From Fimenecus sp045613685 (GTDB lineage Bacteria; Bacillota; Clostridia; Oscillospirales; Acutalibacteraceae), in NCBI GenBank assembly GCA_045613685.1, contig JAZLBL010000032.1, positions 1 to 14,629 on the forward strand: DNA of 14,629 nt, read 5' to 3'. The notes under the pieces were generated by a model. That model made no database searches. It had not been told where the DNA came from and worked only from the letters and a program-made list of their open reading frames with translations. The translations under genes and the position numbers were made by a program. Numbering within the stretch: position 1 is the stretch's first letter; the number at the start of each line of letters is the position of its first letter. This document shows, in pieces, positions 13,553 to 14,629 of this stretch.

Positions 13553-14629
13553 CTATATTTTTATTGGGGCAAACTTCATTTCGGTTGAACAAGCCTCTGA
13601 ATTATGCAAAATCAAATTATAAAAATCGGTTGATTTGTTTTCTAATTCAAAAACTCGGTTTGCATTTTCTGAATCGAGATTGACTATATCAGAATAGACT
13701 GCAACAAAAGGTATTTTGCTATTCTTTGCTAATTCGCCCATTTTATTGCTTATCTTTGTATTAAACCCTAATATTCTGCAATATGGTGGTGCAATTTTAA
13801 GGTCTTTAGATTTTACATCAATAATTGTTGATAATACTGCTCGTTTAATTCTTGTATGTGTATATCTTTTAGTTTTTATTTCATCATAAAGTTTTGAAAG
13901 TTGAGTATTGTGTTTTATAGCAGATTTAATTCTGTTGTCTAATCCCTCACCCATATTTGCAATATTTGTCAAATCGTCATTAAGTTTTGAACGTAAAACA
14001 CTAAATGTAGCCAAATCGAGTTTTTCTATTGAAACATATCGTCCATTTTTTATGTCTTCATTATATAAATCAAATAAATAATTAGGAATATATTTTTCAA
14101 AAGATTCATTGTTATAAATAAGTTGACGGATATGAGTTGCAGATGCACATTCATCAACTGCATTAGTATCGTTATAACCTGCGCCTTTACGGTTAACAGT
14201 TATCGGCTCAATGTTTGCATTGAGTTTTCGAATTGCTTTGATATATTCAATAGCAAGAATATTATTGGGAGTTGAAATATCACAATCAATATTAAACTTG
14301 TCAAAAGCTATTTGACGAGCAACTGGAAAACTTACACCGTCATTATAATATTTTTTAACTTCATTATCAAAATCTTCTTTTAATAGAATATCAACTGCTT
14401 TATTGAGTGATTCAATATCTGCATTTTCTGTTCCGAACGCAATTTTATCACAACCAAAGTCTGAAAGAATTTTAACAGCATTAAATGCAAAATATTCTGC
14501 AGATGCAGTGGCATAAACAAATGGTAATTCGAGAACAATATCAACACCACTTTCAAGTGCTGCTTTAATTCTGGTTTCTTTTGGCAAAATTGCAGGCTCT
14601 CCCCTTTGGACAAAGTTACCACTCATTAC
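13553..14629 (-). CDS. tmcAL: tRNA(Met) cytidine acetate ligase TmcAL, 5' end missing
   Basis: Cytoplasmic tRNA modification enzyme (formerly YlbM, nucleotidyltransferase fold) that in Bacillus makes N4-acetylcytidine at the wobble position of elongator tRNA-Met from acetate and ATP. The visible part has 358 codons plus the stop. It begins inside the conserved VMSGNFVQRGEPAIL segment, so the N-terminal nucleotide-binding motif (G-x-x-A-E-Y-N-P-F-H-N-G-H in relatives) lies beyond the right edge. The ATG at 14624-14626 is an internal methionine, not the start. Other family features are VDIVLELPFVYATASAEYFA (split around residue 40), GTENAD, a central ANIEPITVNRKGAGYND region, and RIKRAVLSTIIDV with CRILGFN towards the C-terminus. 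It lies 95 bp upstream of the rpiR-like gene in the same orientation, but that gene has its own promoter. Confidence 0.93.
   Translation of the reverse strand, partial: VMSGNFVQRGEPAILPKETRIKAALESGVDIVLELPFVYATASAEYFAFNAVKILSDFGCDKIAFGTENADIESLNKAVDILLKEDFDNEVKKYYNDGVSFPVARQIAFDKFNIDCDISTPNNILAIEYIKAIRKLNANIEPITVNRKGAGYNDTNAVDECASATHIRQLIYNNESFEKYIPNYLFDLYNEDIKNGRYVSIEKLDLATFSVLRSKLNDDLTNIANMGEGLDNRIKSAIKHNTQLSKLYDEIKTKRYTHTRIKRAVLSTIIDVKSKDLKIAPPYCRILGFNTKISNKMGELAKNSKIPFVAVYSDIVNLDSENANRVFELENKSTDFYNLILHNSEACSTEMKFAPIKI

Noticed and set aside
14624..14626. ATG as the start of tmcAL
   Set aside because: The frame stays open to the window edge, and this methionine is inside the conserved VMSGNFVQRGEP motif; the real start lies outside the window.

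Overview
This window looks like chromosomal DNA from an AT-rich, low-GC member of the Clostridia, most likely an uncultured Oscillospiraceae/Ruminococcaceae-type gut bacterium. The evidence is the strong AGGAGG-type ribosome binding sites, the NAD+-dependent DNA ligase, an IspH protein fused to a four-domain ribosomal protein S1 (a known clostridial arrangement), a TmcAL-type tRNA acetate ligase, an RpiR regulator and a clostridial-type polar amino acid ABC transporter. I see no tRNA, rRNA, CRISPR array, insertion sequence or phage gene. No gene-free stretch exceeds 300 bases; the longest, about 170 bases before the solute-binding protein gene, carries two promoters.

Layout from left to right. 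(1) 1-1331, minus strand: an amino acid ABC uptake operon with a solute-binding lipoprotein followed by a permease cut by the window edge. It is driven by two nearly identical promoter/operator modules 88 bp apart. (2) 1339-2963: an unknown two-helix membrane protein (minus) and an RluA-family pseudouridine synthase (plus), diverging from back-to-back promoters. A bidirectional terminator follows the synthase. (3) 2967-5761, minus: ligA followed by a DUF1295 membrane protein. (4) 5837-6232, plus: a small CmpB-like (PF06541) membrane protein whose 3' end overlaps, tail to tail, a membrane-anchored GH27 alpha-galactosidase-like gene (6201-7928, minus). (5) 7944-13457, minus: a tightly packed operon, rpiR-like regulator > BaiN/HI0933-like flavoprotein > cmk > plsC > ispH-rpsA fusion, ended by a strong terminator. 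(6) 13553 to the right edge, minus: tmcAL, 5' end missing.

Three observations stand out. First, the solute-binding protein appears to be a natural circular permutation of the SBP_bac_3 fold. The lobe-2 half comes first, directly after the lipoprotein signal, and the lobe-1 half that normally begins the protein comes last. Second, each of the two promoters feeding this operon carries three tandem 8-bp GTGnTAnn repeats plus an inverted partner across the -10 box and start site, which looks like a dedicated repressor target. Third, the ispH-rpsA fusion has a full-length consensus Shine-Dalgarno sequence and an ATG exactly at the domain junction, so it may produce a free S1 protein as well as the fusion.

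In the housekeeping operon, Cmk (CMP/dCMP phosphorylation), PlsC (phosphatidic acid synthesis), IspH (isoprenoid precursors) and S1 (translation) are translationally coupled. They sit downstream of a sugar-phosphate-sensing-type regulator that has a possible autoregulatory operator at its own promoter.
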